A DNA stretch of 64,000 nucleotides from an uncultured Bacteroidales bacterium (GTDB taxonomy: Bacteria > Bacteroidota > Bacteroidia > Bacteroidales > Bacteroidaceae), in assembly GCA_902800925.1 (NCBI GenBank), contig CADCGD010000001.1, positions 83,416 to 147,415 of the forward strand. The letters are read 5' to 3'. Shown piece by piece: positions 43,147 to 52,267 of the stretch. Both the position numbers and the translations under genes were made by a program. Below the pieces are notes generated by a model. The model was not told the DNA's origin and made no database searches. It worked only from the letters and a program-made list of their open reading frames with translations. The first letter of the stretch is position 1. Each line of letters begins with the position of its first letter.

Positions 43147-43968
43147 ATGAAATCAATTTTAGAAGGCCGTGAAGAATTGAAGGCCGTAGTTTATCAGATT
43201 GCAGAGGTTACTGGTTACCTCTGGCAGAAAGGATGGGCAGAGCGTAACGGTGGTAATATCACCGTCAACGTTACTGAGTTTATGGATGATGAGTGCAAGG
43301 CGATGCCTGCTATCAGCGATGTGAAGCAGATTGGTATGGTACTGCCTCAGTTGAAGGGCAAGTACTTCTATTGTAAGGGAACGGGCAAGCGCATGCGTGA
43401 CCTTGCCAAGGAACCTATGCAGAATGGTTCTATCATCCGTATCTGTGATGACTGTGCATCGTATGTGGTCATTGCCGATGAGCCAGTAGTGCCTACCAGT
43501 GAGCTTCCTACGCACCTGGCATTGCAGAACTACCTGTTGGAGACAGGTTCGTGCTATAAGGCTACATTGCATACACACCCCATTGAACTGGTGGCTATGA
43601 GTCATATTCAACGTTTCCTGAAGGGCGATGAGATGACCCGCGTGCTGTGGTCAATGATTCCTGAGACGTTGGCGTTTGCTCCTCTTGGCATTGGCATCGT
43701 ACCTTATGCTCTGCCATCGTCTGTTGATTTGGCTGAGGCCACCTTGGAGCAGATCAAGACCCATGATGTGGTGATGTGGGAGAAACACGGTACCGTAGCT
43801 GTTGGTACGGACATCATGGATGCCTTCGACCAGACCGACGTGCTCTGCAAGGCAGCCAACATCTACATGTGTGCCCGCTCTATGGGTAGCGAGCCCGATG
43901 GCATGACTGATGCACAGATGAAGGAAGTGCAGGATGTATTCAAACTCCCTAAGAAGCGTCCTTGTTAA
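43147..43968 (+). CDS. rhaD: Rhamnulose-1-phosphate aldolase
   Basis: The 273 residues match E. coli RhaD (274) in length and layout. The class II aldolase zinc ligands are visible in ATLHTHPIEL (His142, His144) and WEKHGTVAVG (His near 213); SELPTHLALQ near 119 holds the Glu of the active site, and ERNGGNITVN binds phosphate. It splits L-rhamnulose 1-phosphate into dihydroxyacetone phosphate and L-lactaldehyde in the cytoplasm. The stop codon overlaps the next start in TAATG (43966-43970). The gene completes the cytoplasmic rhamnose pathway together with the kinase and isomerase upstream. Confidence 0.95.
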   Translation: MKSILEGREELKAVVYQIAEVTGYLWQKGWAERNGGNITVNVTEFMDDECKAMPAISDVKQIGMVLPQLKGKYFYCKGTGKRMRDLAKEPMQNGSIIRICDDCASYVVIADEPVVPTSELPTHLALQNYLLETGSCYKATLHTHPIELVAMSHIQRFLKGDEMTRVLWSMIPETLAFAPLGIGIVPYALPSSVDLAEATLEQIKTHDVVMWEKHGTVAVGTDIMDAFDQTDVLCKAANIYMCARSMGSEPDGMTDAQMKEVQDVFKLPKKRPC

Positions 43969-46778
43969 TGAATAAATTTCTGGTAGCTATAGTCGGATTG
44001 GTGGGCATGTTCCCACTATCCGCTATGTGCCAACCCCATGGTACACCCGCTCCTCGCACCTTGCAATACCAGCCAGGTGCGGGGGGCGCGTTTGTTTGTA
44101 AAGATGGCAACAACCGCTACACACGAGCCTTGTATGGCAGTCATACCGACTGGCGACTGGAAACCAGCGATCGTCCCATCTTTGCCGTGGTGAAGAAAGG
44201 CTATCATCGCAACATCCGACTGGTAGCCCAGATTGATGGTACTGACTATCCGTTAGAGCAGGTGAGTCCTTGTACAGCCAGCTATGTGAATGGCCAACGC
44301 ACCTATCAACTGACGGGCTGGGGTGGGGCACAGCTATCTATCCGTGTCATCGCTTTGCCCGATGGCGAGAAGGCTATCTGGGCATTCTCATCGTCCGAAC
44401 TTGTTGGGCGAGCTCGTATCAAAGCATTGGTGTGCGAGATTGCTCAGCGTAAGCTCAGTCGCAATGGTGATATCGGTGCCGATAAACCTGGTGTGTTAGA
44501 ACCCAAGGGCGAGGTGCTGCAAACAGCTGAAGTGGCGCTGAAGGACGAAACGGCTTATCTGATGGTGGATGTGAACATGGTGAAGCCGCTATCAGCAGCC
44601 GAGGGCCGTCAGCAGTTTGCCGCTGCTAAGCAGTATTACGAGAAGTTGGCTGGTCGCATACAGTTTACCACGCCCGATCCGTATATCAACACCTTAGGCG
44701 GTGCCTTGGTGCTGGCCGCTGATGGCGATTGGGACGGACAGACGTGGTTGCACGGTTGTATTGGTTGGCGTATGCCACTGGCGGGTTGGCGAGCCGGTTA
44801 CTTAGGAGATGTACTTGGTTGGCAGGATAGGGCGGTGAGTCATTTCGATGCCTATGCCAAGAGTCAGGTAACCAACGTGCCTGCCACTATCCCGCATCCC
44901 TCGCAGGATTCTACCTTGAATATGGCGCGTGCCGAGAAGCGTTGGGGTACGCAGATGTATAGTGATGGCTACATCTGCCGTAATCCTGAGCGCAACGATC
45001 AGATGCATCATTACGACATGAACCTGAATTATATCGACGAATTGCTGTGGCACTTCCAATACGATGCCGATACGGTTTATATGCGCCAGATGTGGCCTGT
45101 GCTGACTCGTCACTTAGCTTGGGAAAAACGCAATTTTGATCCGGACAGCGATCATCTGTATGATGCCTACTGCTGCATCTGGGCCAGCGATGCACTTTAC
45201 TATAGTGGTGGCGCTGTGACGCATAGTTCGGCTTACAACTATCGTGGTAACATGTTGGCTGCCCGTATCGCTGAGATCATAGGTGAGGATCCGAAGCCTT
45301 ATCGTGATGAGGCCGAGGCCATCCTGAAGGCTATGAATCAACGTTTGTGGCTTCCTAAATCGGGCGTTTGGGCTGAATACCAGGATGCGATGGGCCTGAA
45401 ACGTACCCACGATAATCCGGCTGTGTGGAGCATCTACACCCCAATAGACTGTGGCGCCTGCAGCCCTGAACAGGCCTATCAGGCAACCAATTGGGTCACT
45501 GCAAATATCCCACATATTCCTGTAGAAAGTACTGGCTATCAAATCATATCAACCAGCAATTGGATGCCCTACAGCTGGAGCATCAACAACGTGGCCGCTG
45601 CTGAGGTGATGCACACAGCATTGGCTTACTTTGAGGCTGGTCGTGCTGATGAGGCTTACCAGCTGATGAAGGCTAATATTTTGGACCAGATGTACTACGG
45701 ACAGAGTCCTGCCAACTTCGGTCAGATCAGTCATTATGATGCTGCTCGTGGTGAGTGTTATCGCGACTTTGGTGATTGCATAGGTATTAGCAGTCGCACG
45801 CTGTTGCAGGGCCTGTTTGGCATCATCCCTCAGGCACTCGATGGAAAGTGTATCATTCGTCCGGGCTTTCCTGCCGAATGGGATAGTGCCAGCGTTAAAA
45901 CACCCTATCTGTCGTATAAGTACACACGCAGTAATGGCAAGGTTCGCATAGAAATTACCCAGGACTTCCGTCAGCCCCTGCAAATCATTGTGCGACAGAA
46001 CCTCGATAAGGGCGCCTTTAAAGATATAAAAGGCACTACTGCTACAACTCAGGTCATCGAATACGCTTTGGATTATCAACCTCAATCGCTTGCCAAGTTT
46101 TTCAATGCGGACGTAACTGATATCTTTAAGAATAAGTACGTAAGTCCTCGTCCGCAAACTACGACGCTACAAATTCCTGTGCAGGGTATTGGCGAGTGGT
46201 GTCATCCCAAGAAGACGGCCGAGATTAACGACTCTGTATTCCGTACCAAGATAGTGAACGGTGTGTTTAATATGGCAGGTGTACCTTTCCAAACGCCTGC
46301 AGTAGGGCAGAATATTATCTATACCAGTCTCTGGGACAACTACCCCGATGCTGTCACTATCCCGTTGAAGGGTAAGGCCTCAAAGGCTTATCTACTGATG
46401 GCAGGTTCTACCAATCATATGCAGAGTAGGATAGACAACGGTTTGGTGGTTGTTACCTATACTGATGGCACTGCTGATACGTTGGCGCTGCGCAATCCGG
46501 ACAACTGGTGTCCTATCGAACAGGAATACTATATCGATGGTCAGGCATTCAATGCTCCGCAGCCCCGTCCGTATCGAGTCTGCTTCGGTACTGGCGATGT
46601 AAGTCGTAATCTTGGTAGTATCGTCCCACTTGGTGGCGACTATGGTCGTGACATTCCTGGTGGTGCAGGTCAGATGTTAGAGATGGCGCTCAATCCCCAA
46701 AAACGACTCAAGTCGCTTACTATTCGCACCCTCTCAAATGATGTGGTAATCGGTTTGATGGCCATTACTTTGCAATAG
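43968..46778 (+). CDS. DUF4450-like secreted six-hairpin glycosidase
   Basis: The ATG at 43968 overlaps the rhaD stop. A signal peptide (MNKFLVAIVGLVGMFPLSAMC) precedes a 936-residue protein. The N-terminal part with PRTLQYQPGAGGAFVCKDGNN and GNNRYTRALYG is what I remember as DUF4450. The middle (about 230-650) has repeated helical hairpins of an (alpha/alpha)6 barrel with WDGQTWLHGCIGWRMPLAGW, MNLNYIDELLWHF and ISTSNWMPYSWSIN, as in GH78, GH95 or GH127-like glycosidases. A beta domain follows. Coupled translation with rhaD implies work on a rhamnose-containing substrate; alpha-L-rhamnosidase activity is a reasonable but unproven guess. Confidence 0.7.
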   Translation: MNKFLVAIVGLVGMFPLSAMCQPHGTPAPRTLQYQPGAGGAFVCKDGNNRYTRALYGSHTDWRLETSDRPIFAVVKKGYHRNIRLVAQIDGTDYPLEQVSPCTASYVNGQRTYQLTGWGGAQLSIRVIALPDGEKAIWAFSSSELVGRARIKALVCEIAQRKLSRNGDIGADKPGVLEPKGEVLQTAEVALKDETAYLMVDVNMVKPLSAAEGRQQFAAAKQYYEKLAGRIQFTTPDPYINTLGGALVLAADGDWDGQTWLHGCIGWRMPLAGWRAGYLGDVLGWQDRAVSHFDAYAKSQVTNVPATIPHPSQDSTLNMARAEKRWGTQMYSDGYICRNPERNDQMHHYDMNLNYIDELLWHFQYDADTVYMRQMWPVLTRHLAWEKRNFDPDSDHLYDAYCCIWASDALYYSGGAVTHSSAYNYRGNMLAARIAEIIGEDPKPYRDEAEAILKAMNQRLWLPKSGVWAEYQDAMGLKRTHDNPAVWSIYTPIDCGACSPEQAYQATNWVTANIPHIPVESTGYQIISTSNWMPYSWSINNVAAAEVMHTALAYFEAGRADEAYQLMKANILDQMYYGQSPANFGQISHYDAARGECYRDFGDCIGISSRTLLQGLFGIIPQALDGKCIIRPGFPAEWDSASVKTPYLSYKYTRSNGKVRIEITQDFRQPLQIIVRQNLDKGAFKDIKGTTATTQVIEYALDYQPQSLAKFFNADVTDIFKNKYVSPRPQTTTLQIPVQGIGEWCHPKKTAEINDSVFRTKIVNGVFNMAGVPFQTPAVGQNIIYTSLWDNYPDAVTIPLKGKASKAYLLMAGSTNHMQSRIDNGLVVVTYTDGTADTLALRNPDNWCPIEQEYYIDGQAFNAPQPRPYRVCFGTGDVSRNLGSIVPLGGDYGRDIPGGAGQMLEMALNPQKRLKSLTIRTLSNDVVIGLMAITLQ

Positions 46779-46790
46779 TAAAGTGGTATA

Positions 46791-47687
46791 TCAACGATAT
46801 AGGCGCTTGAATATAAAGTATAGCAGGGTTCCCGTTAGGAGCCCTGCTATTGCGTCAATAGCATAGTGGGCATAGATATACACCGTTGAAAGGCACATCA
46901 GGATGTAGAAGGGAAGGATGGTGAAGATGAGGCCTTTGCTACGGGTGCGAAGAGCGAGTAGCATAACGACCGTGGTGACACCGACATGACTGCTAGGGAA
47001 GGCGGCGGTAGGACGCTCGCCGGCATCGTGGGTGATATCAAGAAGATGGTAGCAGAAACCATCCGTCCAACCAGGTGCTGCCATACGATCACTATGCGTC
47101 AGGAACCAGTCGCCAAGGTTGGGAAAGATGCCTGCGGCAATCTTCTCAGTACCTACGGCCAAGTAGTAGAACTGGGGACCGGTGACGGGTAACAGGACGA
47201 AGACGACATAGTAGGCGAAAAACGAGGTCAGAATGACGAAGGCCGTCATCTGGAACTCGTGGTAGCGCTTGACGAAGTAATAGAGGTACACGAGCAGCAT
47301 CAGCGGGAAATAGCTGACATAACCCAGACACATCAGTTCAGAGAACCAGCCGTAGGGCACCTTCTGAGAGAATAGCAGCGACGGCTGACAGCCGAAGAGC
47401 GATTGCTCCCACTGGGCAAAGACGTGGTCGAAGTTGGGCAGTGTGCGGTTCATCTCGTAGGTATCAGGATACCACCAGCTGAGGAAGATCATCTGTACCA
47501 GTACGCGCAGGAACAGAGTCCACTTACTGGGGTAGCGGCGGTAGATTGCCCATGCCGCTAACGTAGCTGCTACATAGCCGCCACGCAGTACCAACATGCT
47601 GGTAACATCCTGTAGCTGTGACCATACGCAGGCCATGAAGACCAATGTAAACAGCAGGTAAGCCATGCCTACCCACTCTGCGGCCAT
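46791..47687 (-). CDS. PAP2 superfamily membrane phosphatase/transferase
   Basis: I take the start at 47687 (MAAEWVGMAYLL), where AGAGGA stands just upstream; an ATG at 47723 would overlap the SDR gene by 28 nt. The roughly 298-residue protein has six or more membrane spans and the late PAP2 motifs AAFPSSHVGV (near 240) and YIYAHYAIDAIAGLL (near 270), which carry the catalytic histidines. The long form resembles inositol-phosphoryl-ceramide synthase-type or undecaprenyl-pyrophosphate phosphatase-type proteins, both acting at the outer face of the inner membrane. It is last in the flotillin, DUF3857, SDR operon. Confidence 0.75.
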   Translation of the reverse strand: MAAEWVGMAYLLFTLVFMACVWSQLQDVTSMLVLRGGYVAATLAAWAIYRRYPSKWTLFLRVLVQMIFLSWWYPDTYEMNRTLPNFDHVFAQWEQSLFGCQPSLLFSQKVPYGWFSELMCLGYVSYFPLMLLVYLYYFVKRYHEFQMTAFVILTSFFAYYVVFVLLPVTGPQFYYLAVGTEKIAAGIFPNLGDWFLTHSDRMAAPGWTDGFCYHLLDITHDAGERPTAAFPSSHVGVTTVVMLLALRTRSKGLIFTILPFYILMCLSTVYIYAHYAIDAIAGLLTGTLLYFIFKRLYR

Positions 47688-47695
47688 CAGTCCTC

Positions 47696-48688
47696 TTACA
47701 GCCAGTTCTCTTTCTTGTACCATGCAATGCTTCGTTTGACGCCCTCCTCCAGTTTTACTTGTGGCTCGTAGCCCAACTCACGGCGGGCTGGTTCGATATC
47801 GCAGCGCCAGTTGCGCTGGCGCATGATGTTGTATTTGTCGTTGTTCAGTGCAGTCACCTTACCCGTCATCTTGCCGATATACTCTCCGCAGAAGGTGACG
47901 ATGCGCAATACCCATAGTGGTGCCGTGATGCGTATCCACCAGGGATTACCCAACTCCTTGCGTATCAGGTTGCTGAAGGTGGATGACTGGTACACCTCTC
48001 CGTCGCTGAGAAAGTAGCGGCGACCCGTGACACCCTTCTCGCAGGCCAGAAAGACAGCCTGCACCACATCGGTGACGTAGACGAAGGTGATGTCCTGCTG
48101 TTTGAAACCTACGGCAAAGTCGGTATGTGCCTTGATGCTTTTGGCCATCATGAAGTAGTCGCGCTCGCGCGGACCATAGACACCCGTAGGACGCAGGATA
48201 ACGTAGGGAAGGTCTTCTACGGTATCGAGCCACTGCTCGGCTTCCAGCTTGCTACGTCCGTAGGCAGTGTTAGGTTGTGGTGTGTCGCTCTCGCGGATTT
48301 CCTCATAGGGCTGTTGCTCACGGATAGCACCCATGATGCTAAGACTACTGATGTATACGAAACGCTCTACGCGCATCTGCAAGGCTTTCAGTACATGTAC
48401 CAGGTGTTGTGTACCCTCGGTATTGATGCGGTGAAAGTCCTTCGGGTCCAGACACTTGGTGACACCTGCAGCATGCACGATATAGTCGAACTGCAGTCCT
48501 GTCAGCTGCTGGGTCATCTGTGTCTCTGACGAGAAGTCGAGTTCGATGAAATGGATACGTTCGTCCTGAAGGAACGCCTTCGAACTACTCTTGCGTACTG
48601 CTGCCCACGTCTCGAAACCACGGCGCAGCGCCTCTTCCACAATAAAGGAGCCAATGAACCCACTGGCTCCTGTTATCAGTATTTTCAT
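47696..48688 (-). CDS. NAD-dependent epimerase/dehydratase (extended SDR)
   Basis: This 330-residue cytoplasmic protein begins with the Rossmann motif MKILITGASGFIGSFIVEEA, has HAAGVTKCL, ISSLSIMG, and the catalytic YGRSK (Tyr-x-x-x-Lys) near 143, followed by RPTGVYGPRERDYF. Extended SDRs of this group act on nucleotide sugars or on lipid/steroid-like substrates (the 3-beta-HSD type). The neighbourhood of a PAP2 protein and a flotillin favours a membrane lipid role over sugar metabolism, but this is inference. It lies 17 nt after the DUF3857 gene. Confidence 0.85.
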   Translation of the reverse strand: MKILITGASGFIGSFIVEEALRRGFETWAAVRKSSSKAFLQDERIHFIELDFSSETQMTQQLTGLQFDYIVHAAGVTKCLDPKDFHRINTEGTQHLVHVLKALQMRVERFVYISSLSIMGAIREQQPYEEIRESDTPQPNTAYGRSKLEAEQWLDTVEDLPYVILRPTGVYGPRERDYFMMAKSIKAHTDFAVGFKQQDITFVYVTDVVQAVFLACEKGVTGRRYFLSDGEVYQSSTFSNLIRKELGNPWWIRITAPLWVLRIVTFCGEYIGKMTGKVTALNNDKYNIMRQRNWRCDIEPARRELGYEPQVKLEEGVKRSIAWYKKENWL

Positions 48689-48705
48689 CTTGTGTTTACC
48701 TTCCT

Positions 48706-50217
48706 TTATTTACGTTTGCCCTGTGGGTTGACAGCTTTCTTCAGACTCACCCATGGAGCGTTTGACGGGAAACCAATAGGGTGTGCCCGTTCTACCTGCA
48801 ACTGGTCGGGCAGCGTGTTGAGCTTTCCTTCGGTTGACGAGGCATCGACATAGACGGTACCTGCATTCCTGGTCTTGATGCCTACCACGTAATTTGTCAG
48901 CTTGCTGATGGTGGGGAAATTAACAGGCAGTGCCCCCAGGTTGCGCTGACGCATCACCACAGGGTTCACCTTCAGACCAGCATCACGCAGGGTCTGCATC
49001 AGTAGCATGTTGACATCGGCACTATTGCCTTCGCCCTGCTGGAGGGTTTCTTGGGTGTTTCTTGCCCACATGGCGTACTTGCCATTCCATTTAACGTGGG
49101 AGAATACCAGACGGCATACCGCTGCGGCACGTTCCTGTTCGTTGGCAATGGACTGGATGTTCTCAGCCTGCAACTGTTCGCGTAGCGGACTGTGGTTCTC
49201 TATCATCTTGCCCAGGTTGTCGTCTGCCATCAGCACCTGGTCAACATGCTCCCAGGTGTCGGCATAGCTGGCTGGTGCCGTACTACGCAGACCGAAACTG
49301 CTAAGTTCGGCGGTAACGCCCGTGCGTTCGTCTTGTACACAGATGTCAGGAGTGTCAGCGATTCTCTTCAGGTTTTGTCCTGTAAAGATGTAGCGATAGG
49401 CCATCACGTTGGTTGGGGCTGCCAGCGGGTCACTCACCAACTTGTATATCATGGAAGAAGACTCCTGCTTAGCGACAAGTTGCTGACTGCCATGCTGTTC
49501 GAAATTGAACATGAGGTGGCGCGGAATGGTAACGGTGAGACGGGCGAAGGCGACAGGAATCTCCTGCTGCGCCTGCCAGTCGTGCAGACGGTAGAACAGT
49601 TCGCTGTGGCGGGTGTACTCATATTCAATGACCGTTCCCTGACGGACATCAGGGACAGTAAAACAGGCTTGCCAGATTTCTCCTTCAACCTGCTCTTGGA
49701 CGACATCGGCAGCCTTCAGTTTCGTCTTTGTCGTCTTGCTGCCATCCATATTATATGCGGTGGCTTTTATATCTTCAATACTCTCGTGGATATAGCTGTT
49801 GACGATGTTCTCAGCAATGGATCCAGAAACAGTCTCGTCTGCTGAGACGGTACCGTTGAGATTAATATGCTGTGGACGCAACGCTATCTGAGAATTGTTG
49901 ACACCATCCTTACCCTGCTGGAGTATGTAGTAGGGAATGGTGATATTGGCATACTTGGCACCTTCCGGTTTCAGTACCTTAATACGTATCTTCTCGTGAT
50001 AGTCAACGAGATAGCCGTCAGTCTGAAAGCTATATTCAACATCCGTCAATCGACAGAGCACTACTGCCTCGGCATCGGGTTCCGGCGCATAGGTCGTCAT
50101 GGTCAGCTCCTCCTTGGTGGGCTTTCCGAATTTCGTGTTCACAGCGTCCTTGGCTGCTGCCGACAGACAGAAGAATACCGCAAATAGTACTGCGGCAAAG
50201 ATTTTATTGCTTTTCAC
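48706..50217 (-). CDS. DUF3857 plus transglutaminase-like secreted protein, Cys missing
   Basis: A GTG at 50217 is the only start that keeps the signal peptide (KSNKIFAAVLFAVFFCLSAAA); it lies 3 nt after the flotillin stop. The 503-residue protein has a DUF3857 domain (about 40-240) with YLVDYHEKIRIKVL and TVIEYEYTRHSEL, and a transglutaminase-like domain (about 300-480). At the place of the usual GxCxD active site it reads GEGNSADVNMLL, so the catalytic cysteine is replaced by serine and the protein is probably not a peptidase or transglutaminase. Its role in the envelope is unknown. Confidence 0.8.
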   Translation of the reverse strand: MKSNKIFAAVLFAVFFCLSAAAKDAVNTKFGKPTKEELTMTTYAPEPDAEAVVLCRLTDVEYSFQTDGYLVDYHEKIRIKVLKPEGAKYANITIPYYILQQGKDGVNNSQIALRPQHINLNGTVSADETVSGSIAENIVNSYIHESIEDIKATAYNMDGSKTTKTKLKAADVVQEQVEGEIWQACFTVPDVRQGTVIEYEYTRHSELFYRLHDWQAQQEIPVAFARLTVTIPRHLMFNFEQHGSQQLVAKQESSSMIYKLVSDPLAAPTNVMAYRYIFTGQNLKRIADTPDICVQDERTGVTAELSSFGLRSTAPASYADTWEHVDQVLMADDNLGKMIENHSPLREQLQAENIQSIANEQERAAAVCRLVFSHVKWNGKYAMWARNTQETLQQGEGNSADVNMLLMQTLRDAGLKVNPVVMRQRNLGALPVNFPTISKLTNYVVGIKTRNAGTVYVDASSTEGKLNTLPDQLQVERAHPIGFPSNAPWVSLKKAVNPQGKRK

Positions 50218-50220
50218 TTA

Positions 50221-51726
50221 TTACTTATTCTTTGTTCCTTTTCCTGTGATGTTGTCAACAGCCTCGCGGGCTTCGTCGTTGAGGTTGATGTTGCGGTTAA
50301 CCTTGGCCTCGATGGTTCCGGCACGCATGATGTCAGCCATGTCAACACCCGTGGCAGATTTGAGTACGTCGAAAGCCTGCTTGATGGCTACGGGTACGCC
50401 ACCGCTCATGGCTGCGATACCTGCGCCAGTGTCCTGACCACCACTGTAGACATGAACGTCCTTGATGGAGGAAATAGGCTTGGCAACATTCTCGACAACC
50501 TGTGGCAACACTTCAATCATCATCTGCATAACGGCAGCGTTGTTATACTTCTTGTAAGCTTCAGCCTTCTTGTCCATGGCCTGAGCCTCAGCCTCACCCT
50601 TCTTCTGGATAGCGTAAGCCTCAGCCTCACCCTTGGCCTTGATACCGGCAGCTTCCTGTTCCAGACGGTAGCGGACGGCATCTGACTCAGCATTCTGTGC
50701 CAGGGCACGCTGCTCGGCCTCGTACTTCTGAGCTTCAGCCACACGCTTGCGCTGCTCCAGGTCGGCGGCAGCATCGCGCTCTACCTTATACTTATCGGCA
50801 TCGGCTTTCTTTTCCACTTCGGCAGCCAACTGGTTCTGACGAATCTCAATCTGTTCCTTCGAGAGAATCTGTTCGCGCTTTGTTTTCTCAATCTCTGCTT
50901 CAACAGTCTTGATATTAATGGTTTTCTGCTGTTCCTGCTGTTGGATGGCGTAGGCAGCATCGGCATCAGCCTGTGCTGTGTCAGCCTGCTGCTTCAGGGC
51001 GGCACGCTTCAAAGCCAGTTCGTTATTCTTGATAGCGATAGCAGTGTCGGCATCCACACGAGCATCGTTGGCTTCCTTGTCGGCCTTCGACACCTCAATC
51101 TTCACGTCACGCTCAGCGATGGCGCGGTTGATGCTGGCATCCTTCTTAATCTTAGCGGTATTGTCGGCACCCAGGTCCTTGATAAGTCCTTCCTTATCGG
51201 TCACGTTCTGGATGTTACAAGAGATAATCTCGATACCCAGCTTCGCCATGTCGGGCGAAGCCTTGGTCATCACCTGATCAGAGAAACCGTCACGGTCGGT
51301 ATTCAGCGAGCGCAGGTCAAGTGTACCGATAATCTCACGCATGTTACCTTGCAGCGAGTCCTGCAGTTGTTCGGCAATCTCGTTAGGCATCATGTTCAGG
51401 AAGTTCTTGGCAGCCAGACGAGTACCTTCGTTGGTAGGCATCACACGAATCTTGGCGACAGCGTCCACGTCGACATTGATAAAGTCGGTAGTAGGCACGC
51501 TCTCCTCCGTCTTGATATCTACGGTAATCTGTCCTAAATAGACACGGTCCAGACGCTCGAAGAACGGTATGCGGAAACCACCGGAACCAATCAGTACACG
51601 GGGCTCACGCGACAGACCGGAAATGATGAAAGCTGCTGAGGGCGGTGCCTTCACATAAGAGACGAATAACAAAATGACCAATACGAAAATGGCCACTCCA
51701 ATAAGAATTAACATGGTCGGTTCCAT
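50221..51726 (-). CDS. Flotillin/SPFH family protein (FloA/FloT-like)
   Basis: The ATG at 51726 gives 501 residues. An N-terminal membrane segment (about 5-25) is followed by an SPFH/PHB domain (SAAFIISGLSREPRVLIG through about residue 190, with LIKDLGADNTAKIKKDA). A long Ala/Glu/Lys-rich coiled coil (about 190-400, many KAEA and ADA repeats) and a glycine-rich end follow. Flotillins oligomerise at the inner membrane and organise lipid microdomains. The operon downstream (DUF3857 protein, SDR, PAP2 protein) may serve the same membrane function. A full promoter precedes it. Confidence 0.92.
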   Translation of the reverse strand: MEPTMLILIGVAIFVLVILLFVSYVKAPPSAAFIISGLSREPRVLIGSGGFRIPFFERLDRVYLGQITVDIKTEESVPTTDFINVDVDAVAKIRVMPTNEGTRLAAKNFLNMMPNEIAEQLQDSLQGNMREIIGTLDLRSLNTDRDGFSDQVMTKASPDMAKLGIEIISCNIQNVTDKEGLIKDLGADNTAKIKKDASINRAIAERDVKIEVSKADKEANDARVDADTAIAIKNNELALKRAALKQQADTAQADADAAYAIQQQEQQKTINIKTVEAEIEKTKREQILSKEQIEIRQNQLAAEVEKKADADKYKVERDAAADLEQRKRVAEAQKYEAEQRALAQNAESDAVRYRLEQEAAGIKAKGEAEAYAIQKKGEAEAQAMDKKAEAYKKYNNAAVMQMMIEVLPQVVENVAKPISSIKDVHVYSGGQDTGAGIAAMSGGVPVAIKQAFDVLKSATGVDMADIMRAGTIEAKVNRNINLNDEAREAVDNITGKGTKNK

Positions 51727-51760
51727 AAGCAATTAATAGTTTAAAAGTGAAACTTGCCTG

Positions 51761-51791
51761 CAAAGGTAGTGTAAACCCAACGAAAAACCAA
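51761..51791 (-). promoter_or_regulatory. Promoter of the flotillin operon
   Basis: Minus strand TTG (51791-51789), 20 bp, TACCTTTG (51768-51761): a full consensus match, with a leader of about 28 nt. Confidence 0.7.
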
Positions 51792-51819
51792 ATTTATTTG
51801 AGCTTTTCTGAGGTGCAGC

Positions 51820-51916
51820 TTACTTTCTCCGTGGGAGAAAAGGCACACGAAAACTGTCTTGCCCCCGATTTCTTCTTTAAAGCTGTCCCACCAATCTCAC
51901 GACTGATGGGACAGGA
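51820..51916. other. Non-coding stretch with two hairpins
   Basis: The gap of about 310 nt between the flotillin promoter and the next gene contains TTTCTCC..GGAGAAA near 51823-51840 and CTGTCCCA...TGGGACAG near 51881-51913. I see no gene in it; the second hairpin could stop leftward transcription from the small-protein gene at 52039. Confidence 0.4.
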
Positions 51917-52038
51917 ATGTCTTAAAAATAACTAACTTAAATTATCAACCTAAATCTTTATCTATGCAAAAAAACTATTTATTATTCTTCATAATTGTTT
52001 CATAGTTTTGTATATATTAATAAGTATTTTGTATTTGT

Positions 52039-52245
52039 TTAGAAATCAGCGTAGTCGCCGAGAGAGTCCTCGTCGTAGTCGCCGAGAGATTCATCCTCAA
52101 AATCCGTGTCAGCCTCGAACTCACGAGAAAGGATGGGATCGTCAGGCTGTAGTTCACCAGACAGCTTGACAGAACCTGCTAGCAATTGGTGGGTGGCCTT
52201 GATCTCAACGATATTCAATGTTGGATTAATATATGTCTTTTTCAT
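52039..52245 (-). CDS. Small acidic protein with Prevotella-type KKTYINP leader
   Basis: This 68-residue protein starts MKKTYINPTLNIVEIKATHQ, a pattern I recall at the N-terminus of many short Bacteroidetes proteins, followed by LLAGS. The rest is strongly acidic and ends with a duplication, ESLGDYDEDSLGDYADF, encoded by two near-identical DNA stretches at 52042-52090. It lies 22 nt after the secreted-protein gene and is probably co-transcribed with it. No modification enzyme or transporter stands next to it, so calling it a peptide precursor would be speculation. Function unknown. Confidence 0.65.
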   Translation of the reverse strand: MKKTYINPTLNIVEIKATHQLLAGSVKLSGELQPDDPILSREFEADTDFEDESLGDYDEDSLGDYADF

Positions 52246-52267
52246 ATTTTTTACAAGCCACTCTAAG

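Noticed and set aside
51747-51935. 62-codon frame between flotillin and the small acidic protein gene
   Set aside because: It overlaps the flotillin promoter and reads as non-protein sequence.
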